From positions 65,434 through 129,433 of the forward strand of contig CABUHO010000003.1 in the NCBI GenBank assembly GCA_902491395.1: a DNA stretch of 64,000 nucleotides, written 5' to 3'. How positions within the stretch are numbered: the first letter of the stretch is position 1; each line of letters opens with the position of its first letter. Shown piece after piece: positions 7,941 through 16,631 of the stretch. The notes under the pieces are model-generated. The model saw only the letters and a list, made by a program, of their open reading frames with translations, did not search any database and was not told the origin of the DNA. Position numbers and translations under genes: made by a program. Source of the DNA: an uncultured Collinsella sp. (lineage in GTDB: Bacteria > Actinomycetota > Coriobacteriia > Coriobacteriales > Coriobacteriaceae).

Positions 7941-9572
7941 GTGCTTGTGGACGCTCATGTTGATGGCGATCTTGCCGAGAACTTTTGGTGGCGGCGCATG
8001 ACCCTAACACGCCGCGGTCCTCTGTATGACACTTGCGTGTCGATGGGGCTTTTGGCGGCGGCGACGGTCGTGGGCGCGCTACTCGACCGACCCGGTCTTG
8101 CCCCCAGCGTCATGATCGTGTACGTGCTCGCCGTGCAGCTGTGTGCGTTTTTCACCTGGAGCCGCCTGTACTGTCTGTTGAGCTCCGTTGCCGCCGTGGC
8201 GCTCTATAACTTTTTGTTTATCGAGCCGCGTTACTCGCTGACGTTTATCGATCGCATCCATCCCGGCATGTTTTTCATCATGTTCGTGGTCTCACTCGTG
8301 TCGAGTTCAATCGCGCTGGCACTGCGCCGTGCCTTGGCACAGGCCGCTGCTAGCGACCGCCGTACGCAGATGGTGCTCGAAACCAACCGCATGTTGCAGC
8401 GCTGCGCCGACGAGCCGCAGATTGTGCATGCCATGGCCACGCAGCTGGCGCGCCTTTCGGGCTGCCCGGTCGTGTGGTACAGCGCCGATACCGAGGATGA
8501 TGACCTGCTGCCGCGCGCGACCTATACGGCGGTGGGCGATGCCGCTCCGGTGCACCATCTGGCGCCCCAGATGCCGCCGCTGCTCTCGGCTTCGGCCTAC
8601 GTGGGAACGCCGCTCGACGCCACGTTTGGCGGTTCGGCGTTCTATGGCATCTACCTGACGGTGCGCTCGGGCGACAGCATCGTGCGCTCGAGTGATCCCG
8701 CCTCGGTGGTGGGTGTGTTGGCTGTCGTTGCCGAGCCCAATGTGCTGACGCACGAGGAACGGATGCTGGCCGACGCCATCGTGAGCGAAGGCGAGCTGGC
8801 GATCGACCGCGCCCGTGCCATGAAGGCCCGCGAGGAGGCGGCGGTGCTCGCTAAGAACGAGCAGCTGCGTGCCAACCTGCTGCGCTCCATCTCGCACGAT
8901 TTGCGCACGCCGCTCACGAGCATCTCGGGCAATGCTGACGTGCTGCTCGACCAGGGCTCAACCGGCACGGCGGTGCTCGACGCCCAGACGCGTCGCAACA
9001 TGCTGCTGTCCATTCGCTCGGATGCGCTGTGGCTCAACGCCACCGTCGAGAACCTGCTTGCCATCACCAAGCTCGAGGGCGGCGGTATGCATCTGTCGAC
9101 CACGCTCGAACTCATGGACGATATCGTCGAGGAGGCGCTGCGCCACGTGAACCCGGCCGTGCGCGAGCACGACCTTAAGGTGGTGGCGGGCGACGAGCCG
9201 GCGCTCGTCAACGTCGATGCGCGCCTGATGGTGCAGCTTGTGGTGAACCTGGTGAACAACGCCATCACGTATACGCCGGCGGGCTCGCATATCGTGATTT
9301 CGATTGGTGTCGACGAGGGGCGCGTGACGTGCTCGGTCGCCGATGACGGCCCTGGCATTGCGCCCGAGGACCGCGACCGCATCTTTGAGTCGTTCTACAC
9401 CGCCAACCATGGCTTGGCCGACAGCCATCGCAGCGTGGGCCTGGGACTTTCGCTCTGCCGCTCCATTGCGCTGGCGCATGGCGGTAGCATAGAAGTTGCC
9501 GCGGCGGATCCGCACGGCTCGGTCTTTACGATCGAGCTTCCCACCGCCGACGTTTCGTTTGATAAGGAGTAG
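7941..9572 (+). CDS. KdpD-like sensor histidine kinase lacking the N-terminal KdpD domain
   Basis: A 543-aa kinase. It has four close-spaced membrane helices (about residues 35-125, the DUF4118 module of KdpD), a GAF-like segment, a HisKA box (SISHDLRTPLTSISGN, phospho-acceptor His about 319), an N box (LVNLVNNAITYTP) and G boxes (DDGPGIAPEDRDRIF, GLGLSLCRSIALAHGG). This is the C-terminal half of classical KdpD. The roughly 350-residue N-terminal KdpD/USP region is absent. I chose GTG 7941, with GAGGGAGGG just upstream; an earlier in-frame GTG at 7896 falls inside the terminator hairpin. It pairs with the regulator gene 4 nt downstream and follows kup instead of kdpABC. Confidence 0.85.
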   Translation: MLVDAHVDGDLAENFWWRRMTLTRRGPLYDTCVSMGLLAAATVVGALLDRPGLAPSVMIVYVLAVQLCAFFTWSRLYCLLSSVAAVALYNFLFIEPRYSLTFIDRIHPGMFFIMFVVSLVSSSIALALRRALAQAAASDRRTQMVLETNRMLQRCADEPQIVHAMATQLARLSGCPVVWYSADTEDDDLLPRATYTAVGDAAPVHHLAPQMPPLLSASAYVGTPLDATFGGSAFYGIYLTVRSGDSIVRSSDPASVVGVLAVVAEPNVLTHEERMLADAIVSEGELAIDRARAMKAREEAAVLAKNEQLRANLLRSISHDLRTPLTSISGNADVLLDQGSTGTAVLDAQTRRNMLLSIRSDALWLNATVENLLAITKLEGGGMHLSTTLELMDDIVEEALRHVNPAVREHDLKVVAGDEPALVNVDARLMVQLVVNLVNNAITYTPAGSHIVISIGVDEGRVTCSVADDGPGIAPEDRDRIFESFYTANHGLADSHRSVGLGLSLCRSIALAHGGSIEVAAADPHGSVFTIELPTADVSFDKE

Positions 9573-9576
9573 CGCT

Positions 9577-10290
9577 GTGCCGAACTCTGCTGTTAAACCG
9601 CTGATCTTGGTCGTTGAGGACGACCCCGCCGTCCGCAACCTGATTGTTGCCGCGCTCGAGGCGCACGGGCTGCGTCATATGGCCGTGGAGACTGGACACG
9701 CCGCCATTGCCGCTGCGTCGTCGCAGGCGCCGAGCATCGTGCTGCTCGACCTGGGCTTGCCCGATATGGACGGCGTCAAGGTGGTGGAGTCGGTGCGCGC
9801 GTGGTCGGGCATGCCGATTATCGTGGTCTCGGCGCGTAGCGAGGACGCGGACAAGATCCGCGCGCTCGATGCCGGTGCCGACGATTACCTGACCAAGCCG
9901 TTTTCGGTCGAGGAGCTGCTCGCGCGTATCCGCACCACGCTCAGGCGCCTTTCGTATGCACAGATTGGTGTGGCTGCATCCGAGGGCTCGTTTGACACCG
10001 GCGAGCTGCACATCGATTTTGATGCCGGTATCGCGACGATGGAGGGCGAGGAGCTGCACCTGACGCCGATCGAGTACAAGTTGCTCTGCTTGCTGGCGCA
10101 CAACGCCGACAAGGTGCTGACGCACCAGTTTATCCTGCACGAGATCTGGGGCACGGCGACCAAGAGCGACCTCGCGAGTCTGCGCGTCTTTATGGGCACG
10201 CTGCGTAAGAAGATCGAGTCCGACCCCGCGCACCCGCGCTACATCCAAACCCACGTAGGCATCGGCTACCGCCTGGTCACCCAAGGATAG
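9577..10290 (+). CDS. KdpE-like response regulator (OmpR/PhoB family)
   Basis: A 237-aa two-domain regulator. The receiver domain (residues about 8-120) has the acidic pair EDD at 14-16, the phosphorylation Asp at about 58 (LLDLGLPDMDG) and the conserved Lys in LTKPF. The winged-helix domain (about 140-235) contains ELHLTPIEYKLLCLLA and ends YIQTHVGIGYRLV, closely matching KdpE. The GTG start lies 4 nt after the kinase stop with GGAG upstream, so translation is coupled. Probable target: kup and its small neighbour, or a kdp locus elsewhere (inference). Confidence 0.88.
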   Translation: MPNSAVKPLILVVEDDPAVRNLIVAALEAHGLRHMAVETGHAAIAAASSQAPSIVLLDLGLPDMDGVKVVESVRAWSGMPIIVVSARSEDADKIRALDAGADDYLTKPFSVEELLARIRTTLRRLSYAQIGVAASEGSFDTGELHIDFDAGIATMEGEELHLTPIEYKLLCLLAHNADKVLTHQFILHEIWGTATKSDLASLRVFMGTLRKKIESDPAHPRYIQTHVGIGYRLVTQG

Positions 10291-10313
10291 CCCGTTACCC
10301 ACATCCCCTCATG

Positions 10314-10380
10314 AGTTGCGGTGAAATAGTTCCTGTTTATGCCGTTATCTGGCCTTTTTAGGAACTATTCCACCGCAACT
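10314..10380. repeat. 21-bp inverted repeat between convergent genes
   Basis: Arms 10314-10334 and 10360-10380 match with one mismatch around a 25-nt T-rich loop. It sits between the response regulator and the minus-strand methyltransferase gene, so it may serve as a bidirectional terminator. No second copy was noticed in the window. Confidence 0.65.
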
Positions 10381-10383
10381 TTG

Positions 10384-12954
10384 TTATTTGCCCTTGGGCT
10401 TGCTGGCGTAGAACTTCTTCTTTTTGGGCTTGCCGGCGGGGGAGGGTTTGCCGTCGCCGTGCGGCTTGCCGTCGCCGGCGGGCATCGAACGGGGCGCTGC
10501 TGCACGGGGCTTGCGGGCTTCGGGGTTGCGCAGCTCCTCGACGCGCTCGGCAATTTCCTCGGCGCTAAAGCCGACCTCGGCCATGGCGTCCTCGATGGGC
10601 AGGCGGCGCACGATATAGCAGTGGTGCACCTTCTGGTTGCGTGCGAAGTCATCGGGGATGGTCTGCGCCGTAATGTCCTGTAGCACCACGCCCGCGCGCG
10701 CAAGCTTGCGCGTCTCGGGACGGAAGCCACGCAGGTTGCAGCTAAAGATGGCATGGCCACCCTGCGTGAGCAGGCGCGACACGCCGGCCAGCAGCTCAAC
10801 GTGATCGCGCTGGACATCCCAGGTGCGGCGGCCCATCTTGGACGAGTTCGAGAACGTGGGCGGGTCGACAAAGATCAGGTCCCAGCGGTTGCGCGTCTGG
10901 CGCTGGTCGCGAATCCAAGCGAGTACGTCGTCGCGCACAAAATGATGCTGAGGCCCCACAAAGCCGTTCTGGCGCATGTTGCGCTCGGCCCAGTCCAGAT
11001 AGGTGTTGGAGAGGTCGACCGTCACGGTCTCCTCGACGCCACCGTCGGCCGCGTAGCAGGTGGCAGTGCCGGTGTAGGCAAACAGGTTGAGGAAGCGGCG
11101 CGCCTGCTTGGCGTGCTCGCGCACCAGGTTGCGGGTGACGCGGTGGTCCAAGAAGATGCCGACGTCCAGGTAGTCGTCAAAGTTGACGGCAAAGGTGAGG
11201 CCGCCCTCTTCGATGAGCGGCAGTCGACGGCGCGCGATGTTGGCGCGTTCGCCCGATCCGCCCTTGCCGGCGCCCTGCTTGCCGTACTGCGAGCCGCCGC
11301 GTGAGCGCATGCGGGCCTTGGCGTGCACGTGCTCGGCCGGGACATCTAGGATACGCGGCGCGATGGCCAGAATATCGAGCATACGGGCCTGGGCCAGTGC
11401 GGGGTCGATGGTCTTGGGCGCGGCGTATTCGGCAATGACGAGCCAGCGGCCCGGCGTCTGCGGGCAACCCTCGTACAGATCGATGGCGGCAGAGTAATCG
11501 GGCAGGTCGGCATCGTAGACGCGGTAGCAGCTCACGCCCTCGCGCTTTGCCCACTTGCGACGCAGGCGTGCGTTCTTGCGCAGGCGGTTGGCGAACTGCT
11601 CGGACTCGGGGATGAGCACGGGCAGTGGCTTGCCGTCACCCAGGTCGAGCGTGGCGGTAGGTTCGGGCATGAGGGTGTCGGCGGCTTCGTCGCTGATGAC
11701 GTTGTCGGCGTTCGCGGTCTCGCCCTCGGCATCTGCGCTGGTCGCAGCTTCAAATGTTGCGGCGGCGTGGTCGAGCGAGGGCCAAACCTCAATAGTTGCC
11801 TCTTCATTATTGGGCATGACGGCGATGGAGCGCGCGGGCTCGGCATGGAGCGCGCGGGCCATAAGGCCATCGCGGGTGAGCGCGGCGACCGGCGCGGCGG
11901 TAAGCTCGGGCGCGCGGCGCAGCTCACCGACCAGCGTCATGGTGTCGTGCATGAGCGAAAGCGGTGTCTCGGTCGCATCCGCGACCACGGCGGCGCCGGC
12001 GACGGCGCCCACATGGTCCAACACGGTGGCTGGCTTGGCAGCGCAAAAATCGACAAAGCGCTTGTAGCCGGCGCACTTGACCATGCGCTCGGCGGTCTTG
12101 CGGGCGGCGGGGTCGATGTCCACGGCCACGATGCGTGCCTGGCGCTCGCGCGCTGCCGCCTCGCGCTCGCGCGCCTCGGCAAGCAGCTGCTCCCATAGGG
12201 CGGCGTCGTGCAGCTGCCAGCCCTCAAAGCCCCAGTGCTCGCGGGCGGCGCCCGGGGCGCGGTCGGTTAGGATATTCACTGCCTCCAGCAGCAGACCGCC
12301 GCCGGCGCACGAGGCGTCGATCAGCGTGGGCAGGGCTTCGTTTTCGTAGTCGTCGGCCGTCAGCTCGCGCTCACATAGCGCGGTCCAGCCGACCTGCGCC
12401 AGCACCAGGGCGGCGTAGTCGGGGCGCAGCACGTGCGCGCCCTCGCCGGCGCGGGTCGCTGCGGGCGGCAGGCGTTTGAACAGCGGGTCGCCCGAAAGGT
12501 CTAGGCTGATGCTCGCGCGGCGCTGACGCAGCGAAAGCAGCAGGTGAACGTCGGGGTCGGCGGCGTCGACATCGGCGCGACGGCCCGTGGTCTCGGCCAG
12601 ACGGTCGCACAGCGCGTCCTTGGCGCGCAGGGCCGAGAAGCGCGTGTTGCGCAGCTGCTCGGTCACGCCGCGGGCGGTAATGGCGATGGTGGCGCCGGGG
12701 CGGATGATGGTCTCCCAGGCGATGTCGTAAACGCTGCCGTACAGCTCGTCGGCATCCTGCGCCTCAAAGCGCCCGAGTACCACGAACACGCGGCTCGCCA
12801 GGCGCGACCACAGACAGGCGCGGTAGCCTTGCTCAAGCTCGCCCTCAAATGTAGCGCGGCCTTTCAGGCGGCGGACATGCGAAAGCCCGAGGCGTTTAAG
12901 CTCATCGGCGAGTGCGGACTCAAAGCCCTCGGGGCAGCTTGCGTAAAATTCCAT
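10384..12954 (-). CDS. rlmKL: RlmKL-type 23S rRNA methyltransferase with a degenerate RlmL half
   Basis: An 856-aa protein with the RlmKL layout: N-terminal ferredoxin-like/THUMP region (about 1-160), RlmL-like methyltransferase, then an RlmK-like methyltransferase and a Lys/Pro/Gly-rich basic tail. RlmK makes m7G2069 and RlmL makes m2G2445 in E. coli 23S rRNA. The RlmK half keeps DPPTFSNSS. The RlmL half does not show the NPPYG motif, and its SAM loop reads DASCAGGG where DPxCGSGT is expected; a long Ala/Glu-rich stretch follows. The start ATG 12954 has an AGAGAGG ribosome site and begins with EFYASCPEG, as in the family. The upstream in-frame extension overlaps the divergent HAD gene and is rejected. 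Confidence 0.85.
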   Translation of the reverse strand: MEFYASCPEGFESALADELKRLGLSHVRRLKGRATFEGELEQGYRACLWSRLASRVFVVLGRFEAQDADELYGSVYDIAWETIIRPGATIAITARGVTEQLRNTRFSALRAKDALCDRLAETTGRRADVDAADPDVHLLLSLRQRRASISLDLSGDPLFKRLPPAATRAGEGAHVLRPDYAALVLAQVGWTALCERELTADDYENEALPTLIDASCAGGGLLLEAVNILTDRAPGAAREHWGFEGWQLHDAALWEQLLAEAREREAAARERQARIVAVDIDPAARKTAERMVKCAGYKRFVDFCAAKPATVLDHVGAVAGAAVVADATETPLSLMHDTMTLVGELRRAPELTAAPVAALTRDGLMARALHAEPARSIAVMPNNEEATIEVWPSLDHAAATFEAATSADAEGETANADNVISDEAADTLMPEPTATLDLGDGKPLPVLIPESEQFANRLRKNARLRRKWAKREGVSCYRVYDADLPDYSAAIDLYEGCPQTPGRWLVIAEYAAPKTIDPALAQARMLDILAIAPRILDVPAEHVHAKARMRSRGGSQYGKQGAGKGGSGERANIARRRLPLIEEGGLTFAVNFDDYLDVGIFLDHRVTRNLVREHAKQARRFLNLFAYTGTATCYAADGGVEETVTVDLSNTYLDWAERNMRQNGFVGPQHHFVRDDVLAWIRDQRQTRNRWDLIFVDPPTFSNSSKMGRRTWDVQRDHVELLAGVSRLLTQGGHAIFSCNLRGFRPETRKLARAGVVLQDITAQTIPDDFARNQKVHHCYIVRRLPIEDAMAEVGFSAEEIAERVEELRNPEARKPRAAAPRSMPAGDGKPHGDGKPSPAGKPKKKKFYASKPKGK

Positions 12955-13029
12955 GGGTGACCTCTCTGGTTGCGTCGCTCCATTATATGATGGATGCTTC
13001 GTTTGCTCTCGCCCCCGAAAGGAACCCAT

Positions 13030-13857
13030 ATGATTGATGCGTGCCCCGAATCCGCTGTGCTCTTTTTTGACGTGGACGGCACGCTGACGTCGTTCGATCC
13101 CGACGATATGACCGATAAGGACTTCTCGGCGGTTCGCCCTTCGCAGACGGTCGTCGAGGCGTTTCATCGTCTGCGCGACGCAGGGCACAAGGCGTTTATC
13201 TGCACGGGTCGCCCCCTGTGGCTCATCGCCGATAGTCTGCGTGCGCTCGACCCCGCGGGCGTCGTTGCCATGGCGGGCGCCACGCTTGAGGTCGAGGGCC
13301 GCGTGGTGCATGAGGACTGCTTTGACGAAGACATTGTTGAGGAGCTCGCGCGCCGCATTGCCGCGGCGGGCGGCGAGGCTTTTTTCGAGGCCAACGCTGC
13401 GACCTTTGCGCTGGAGCCCGCGGGCGCTGAGCAGTCATCTTTGATCGGTGCCTCTGTGGTGCATAGCGCCGAGGAGATGCGCATCGACGGTCGCCTGCGC
13501 GTGGGCAAGGTATGCCTCAACGCGCCCAACCTGGCTCGCGTGGCCAACGACGACGGCTTTATCGATCGCAACTTTGAGCTGTGCAACACCGGCGGCCAGA
13601 ACCGCGAGCTGAGCCCCAAGGGCATTGACAAGGGCATGGGCGTGGCGCGAGCGCTGGAATACCTGGGTCGCACCGGCAACGCGCGCACCTTTGGCTTTGG
13701 CGATTCCGGCAACGATCTGGGTATGCTCGCCGCTGTCGAGACGGCCGTGGCCATGGGCAACGCCATGCCCGAGGTCAAGGCGGTCGCCGACTACGTGACC
13801 GACGATGTCGCACACGACGGCACCGTCACCGCCATGCGTCACTTTGGGTTGATTTAA
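13030..13857 (+). CDS. Cof-type HAD-superfamily phosphatase
   Basis: A 275-aa HAD hydrolase of the IIB (Cof) class. Motif I is FFDVDGTL (nucleophile Asp 14, second Asp 16), motif II is the CTGRP segment, and motif IV is GFGDSGNDLGML near the C-terminus, preceded by a conserved Lys (SPKGIDKG). The cap domain lies between motifs II and III. Such enzymes dephosphorylate sugar phosphates, flavins or pyridoxal phosphate; specificity cannot be read from sequence. The ATG at 13030 has GAAAGGAAC upstream. The gene is divergent from rlmKL and convergent with the DeoR gene. Confidence 0.88.
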   Translation: MIDACPESAVLFFDVDGTLTSFDPDDMTDKDFSAVRPSQTVVEAFHRLRDAGHKAFICTGRPLWLIADSLRALDPAGVVAMAGATLEVEGRVVHEDCFDEDIVEELARRIAAAGGEAFFEANAATFALEPAGAEQSSLIGASVVHSAEEMRIDGRLRVGKVCLNAPNLARVANDDGFIDRNFELCNTGGQNRELSPKGIDKGMGVARALEYLGRTGNARTFGFGDSGNDLGMLAAVETAVAMGNAMPEVKAVADYVTDDVAHDGTVTAMRHFGLI

Positions 13858-13900
13858 TAAATGGCCGGGTCGCCCGCAGTGGGGGCGACCCGGCCATTTG
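13858..13900. terminator. Bidirectional terminator between HAD and DeoR genes
   Basis: A perfect 15-bp stem (ATGGCCGGGTCGCCC paired with 13883-13897) is bounded by A and T runs on both sides, so it can end transcripts from both directions. Confidence 0.8.
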
Positions 13901-13902
13901 GG

Positions 13903-14694
13903 CTATTTTGCAATATAGAGCTTGGGATGACTGCGACTGCTCTCGATCGCCGCCGTCATGATGCCCTCGTCGTCTCCATCAACGATGATGCCGTCGAGGT
14001 CATCGATCTGCGCGGACTGATAAAAACTGGTCTTGTTGAACTTTCCCTGGTCAACCATCATGTAGCCCTGGTTTGAGTTGGTAAGGTACATATGCTTGAT
14101 CATGGCCGAGAAGTCGTGCTCGACGGTAAAACCGTGGTCGGGGTGGAATCCGTCGGCACTGACAAACGCCTTGTCGGCATGTAGTTTGCTCATGCAGTCG
14201 AGCGTCAGTGCGCCCGCGAGATAGAGGTGCCCCTTGCGCACGGAGCCGCCCAGCAGCACTACCGAAGCATTGGGGAGATTGAAGCTGGCGTAGTTCGCGA
14301 TTGCAAGATCGCCGGTGATAATGGTGATCTCACGCTTGTCCATGAGGGCCTTAGCGAAGTAAAAGCCTGTGGTGCCGATATCAATTACCAGAACATCGCC
14401 ATCATCAACAAGAGTTGCTGCGGTTGCGGCGATGGCTTCCTTGGCCTCGACTTGGACATTGATGCGCTCCTCGGGATACGAGATTGCGTTGGAGCGAGAA
14501 AGCGATACCGCTCCGCCGCGTACGCGACGCAGCTTGCCTTCGGATTCCAGCGAGATGAGGTCGTGTCGTGCGGTGACTTCCGAAACCGAAAAACGGCGAA
14601 CGATGTCGGATACCGAGATATTTGGCTTTTCGGCCAGCCAATTCATGATAAATCGCTGACGCTCGGCCGGTGAAAGGTCTGAAGTAGATGCCAT
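13903..14694 (-). CDS. DeoR-family sugar-pathway repressor
   Basis: A 263-aa DeoR-type regulator. It has an N-terminal winged HTH (ISVSDIVRRFSVSEVTARHDL, residues about 20-40) and a C-terminal DeoR sensor domain with VIDIGTTGFYFAKAL and the late GG-containing sugar-phosphate site (VLLGGSVRKGH). The ATG at 14694 has AAAAGGAGC upstream; the in-frame extension to 14841 lacks a ribosome site and is AT-rich. It is divergent from the transaldolase/PTS operon. Repeated near-palindromic sites in the shared intergenic region support repression of that operon, relieved by a phosphorylated sugar (inference). Confidence 0.88.
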   Translation of the reverse strand: MASTSDLSPAERQRFIMNWLAEKPNISVSDIVRRFSVSEVTARHDLISLESEGKLRRVRGGAVSLSRSNAISYPEERINVQVEAKEAIAATAATLVDDGDVLVIDIGTTGFYFAKALMDKREITIITGDLAIANYASFNLPNASVVLLGGSVRKGHLYLAGALTLDCMSKLHADKAFVSADGFHPDHGFTVEHDFSAMIKHMYLTNSNQGYMMVDQGKFNKTSFYQSAQIDDLDGIIVDGDDEGIMTAAIESSRSHPKLYIAK

Positions 14695-14731
14695 ATGCCG
14701 CTCCTTTTGAACAAAAGGTAAAAGATGCGCC

Positions 14732-15014
14732 TTTCGTAATCGAAATATAACGTATCGATATGAAAAGAACAAGGCAAATTCGAATGAATCAAAAGAACGG
14801 AATGGCATGTCACAAATGCATGCGTAGCAGATAGTTCGCACGTAAACGGGCTATAAAGAGTCTCATTCTGAAGGTGCCGCCCAAAAGAAGTACGTTCACG
14901 CCCGATATTCGACCGTTCACGGAAAGTTGACAATTGAGCTTTCGATAGCTTTTGAAATGGTTTATAAAAGAAAACCGAAAAGCTTTTGAAACAAAGAAGA
15001 AGGCTTTCGATAGC
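14732..15014. promoter_or_regulatory. Probable DeoR operator region with repeated sites
   Basis: Within this AT-rich 348-bp gap, GCTTTCGATAGC occurs twice exactly (14938-14949 and 15003-15014), AGCTTTTGAAA occurs twice (14947-14957 and 14981-14991), and the palindrome TTTCG-TAAT-CGAAA stands at 14732-14745 near the regulator start. TTTCG-type motifs are usual for DeoR-family sugar repressors. The second GCTTTCGATAGC ends 28 nt before the transaldolase start. Confidence 0.6.
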
Positions 15015-15042
15015 AATAGTGTTAGATGAGAAAGGACCGAAC

Positions 15043-15753
15043 ATGGCGATCAAGGTGTTTGCCGACGGCGCTAACCTCGAGGGTATGCTTGACATGCATG
15101 ACAATGGCAACGTTCAGGGCTTCACGACCAATCCTTCCCTTATGAAGGCCGGCGGCGTGACCGACTACCGCGCTTTTGCCAAGACGGTTCTTGAGCACAT
15201 TACTGATGTGTCGGTCTCTTTTGAGGTATTCGCCGACGACGAGGCGGGTATGGAAGCCGAGGCTCGCGAGATCGCAACCTGGGCAGACAACGTCTACGTT
15301 AAGATCCCGGCGCTCAACACCAAGGGTGAGTCCACTGCCGCGCTGGTCAAGCGCCTTTCTGCCGACGGCATCAAGGTGAATGTCACCACTATCTTCACGC
15401 CCGAGCAGGTCGACGAGTTTGTCGATGCCGTCTCTGCTGAGACCCCCTCTATTCTGTCCATCTTTGCCGGTCGCATTGCCGATACCGGCGTCGATCCGCT
15501 GCCCCTCATGGCGGAGTCCGTAAAGAAGGCTGCCGTTAAGCCTGCTGCCGAGGTTCTCTGGGCGTCTACGCGCGAGGTCCTCAATATCTTCCAGGCGGAG
15601 TCCGTTGGCTGTCAGATCATTACGGTCCCCAATGCCCTTCTTGCCAAGCGCAAGAATTTCGGGAAAGATTTGCTTGAGTACTCGCTTGATACGGTCAAGG
15701 GCTTTGCCCGCGACATTCAGGCGCTTGGTTTTCATATCCTGCCCGAGGAGTAG
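15043..15753 (+). CDS. Transaldolase / fructose-6-phosphate aldolase-like protein (copy 1)
   Basis: A 236-aa class I aldolase of the short transaldolase family. The Schiff-base Lys is about residue 87 (NVYVKIPAL), with TTNPS near residue 28. The residue equivalent to Gln59 of E. coli fructose-6-phosphate aldolase is Glu (SFEVF, about 61), and the Tyr131 equivalent is Phe (SIFAGRIAD), the pair expected for true transaldolase rather than the DHA-releasing aldolase (alignment from memory). The ATG at 15043 has GAGAAAGGA upstream. It is the first gene of the DeoR-controlled PTS operon; a paralogue of about 80 percent apparent similarity lies after the PTS. Confidence 0.85.
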   Translation: MAIKVFADGANLEGMLDMHDNGNVQGFTTNPSLMKAGGVTDYRAFAKTVLEHITDVSVSFEVFADDEAGMEAEAREIATWADNVYVKIPALNTKGESTAALVKRLSADGIKVNVTTIFTPEQVDEFVDAVSAETPSILSIFAGRIADTGVDPLPLMAESVKKAAVKPAAEVLWASTREVLNIFQAESVGCQIITVPNALLAKRKNFGKDLLEYSLDTVKGFARDIQALGFHILPEE

Positions 15754-15762
15754 GGGACGAGC

Positions 15763-16209
15763 ATGCTGACCGATCTTCTTAAGCCCGAGCTTGTTGCCTG
15801 CCACGTCGAGGCCTCCGACTGGGAGGAAGCGATCAAGGCATGCGGTAAGTTGCTCGTAGACGCTGGCAAATGCGACCAGAGCTATGTTGACGCCATGATT
15901 TCATCGGTTCACAAATTCGGCCCCTATATGGTCTTGGAAGAGGGCATCGCCATGCCCCACGCTCAGGCAGATGGCAATGTGAGTGAAGCGGGGATCTGTA
16001 TCGTCACGCTTGACCCTGCCATTGCGTTTGGACACGAGGATTTCGATCCGGTTCACGTGCTCGTGGGTATTTGCGCACCCGACCCCAAGGCTCATCTTGG
16101 CTGCTTGGCGGAGCTTTCGCAGATGTTCGAGGACGAGGACTGCGTTGCCAAGCTCAGCGCATGCGATACGCCCGAGCAGGTTTTGGAGACCATGCGTTCA
16201 TTCTTTTAG
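15763..16209 (+). CDS. PTS EIIA component, ascorbate/mannitol type
   Basis: A 148-aa phosphocarrier domain of the PTS EIIA type 2 (mannitol/fructose/ascorbate) fold. The phosphorylated His is about residue 66 in GIAMPHAQ. It takes phosphate from HPr and passes it to the EIIB two genes later in the sugar path. It starts 9 nt after the transaldolase stop with GGGGACGAGC upstream. The sequence most resembles UlaC-like proteins, consistent with the EIIB and EIIC that follow. Confidence 0.85.
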   Translation: MLTDLLKPELVACHVEASDWEEAIKACGKLLVDAGKCDQSYVDAMISSVHKFGPYMVLEEGIAMPHAQADGNVSEAGICIVTLDPAIAFGHEDFDPVHVLVGICAPDPKAHLGCLAELSQMFEDEDCVAKLSACDTPEQVLETMRSFF

Positions 16210-16284
16210 GCCTTAATGGCACGGCGATGCGTCGCCGCTTTTGGATAGACGGAAAACCGTCACGTGTAGGAGAGGAAGGTTGCC

Positions 16285-16560
16285 ATGCATATCATCACCG
16301 TATGCGGAAACGGCATCGGGTCCAGCCTGATGCTCGCTGGCAAAGTCGAGGAGCTTTGCGAGGAGGAGGGCATCAAGGCCGACGTTGAGTCTATGGACCT
16401 GAACGGTGCTTCTTCCGCAAATCCGGATCTGTTCATCACCGTTAAAGAACTCGCCCCCGAGCTCCACGGCAACGTTGTGATCGTTCGCAGCTATGTGAAC
16501 AAGAAGAAGATCCGCGAAGACGCCCTCGAGGCAATCAAGGCGGCCGCCGCTAACGCCTAA
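16285..16560 (+). CDS. PTS EIIB component, ascorbate (UlaB-like) type
   Basis: A 91-aa EIIB of the lactose/ascorbate-like fold. The phosphorylated Cys is residue 7 in the P-loop-like VCGNGIGSSLML. The strong ribosome site AGGAGAGGAAGG precedes the ATG. It would transfer phosphate from the EIIA to the incoming substrate at the EIIC. Confidence 0.88.
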   Translation: MHIITVCGNGIGSSLMLAGKVEELCEEEGIKADVESMDLNGASSANPDLFITVKELAPELHGNVVIVRSYVNKKKIREDALEAIKAAAANA

Positions 16561-16631
16561 AGCGGCACAAAAAAGGGCGGTTCCCTGTGGAAGAGGGAAA
16601 CGCGCCCACGTTAGAGAGAAAGGAAGCGCAG

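Noticed and set aside
12955..13311. N-terminal extension of RlmKL by 119 codons
   Set aside because: It overlaps the divergent HAD gene, while ATG 12954 has a ribosome site and begins with the family N-terminus.
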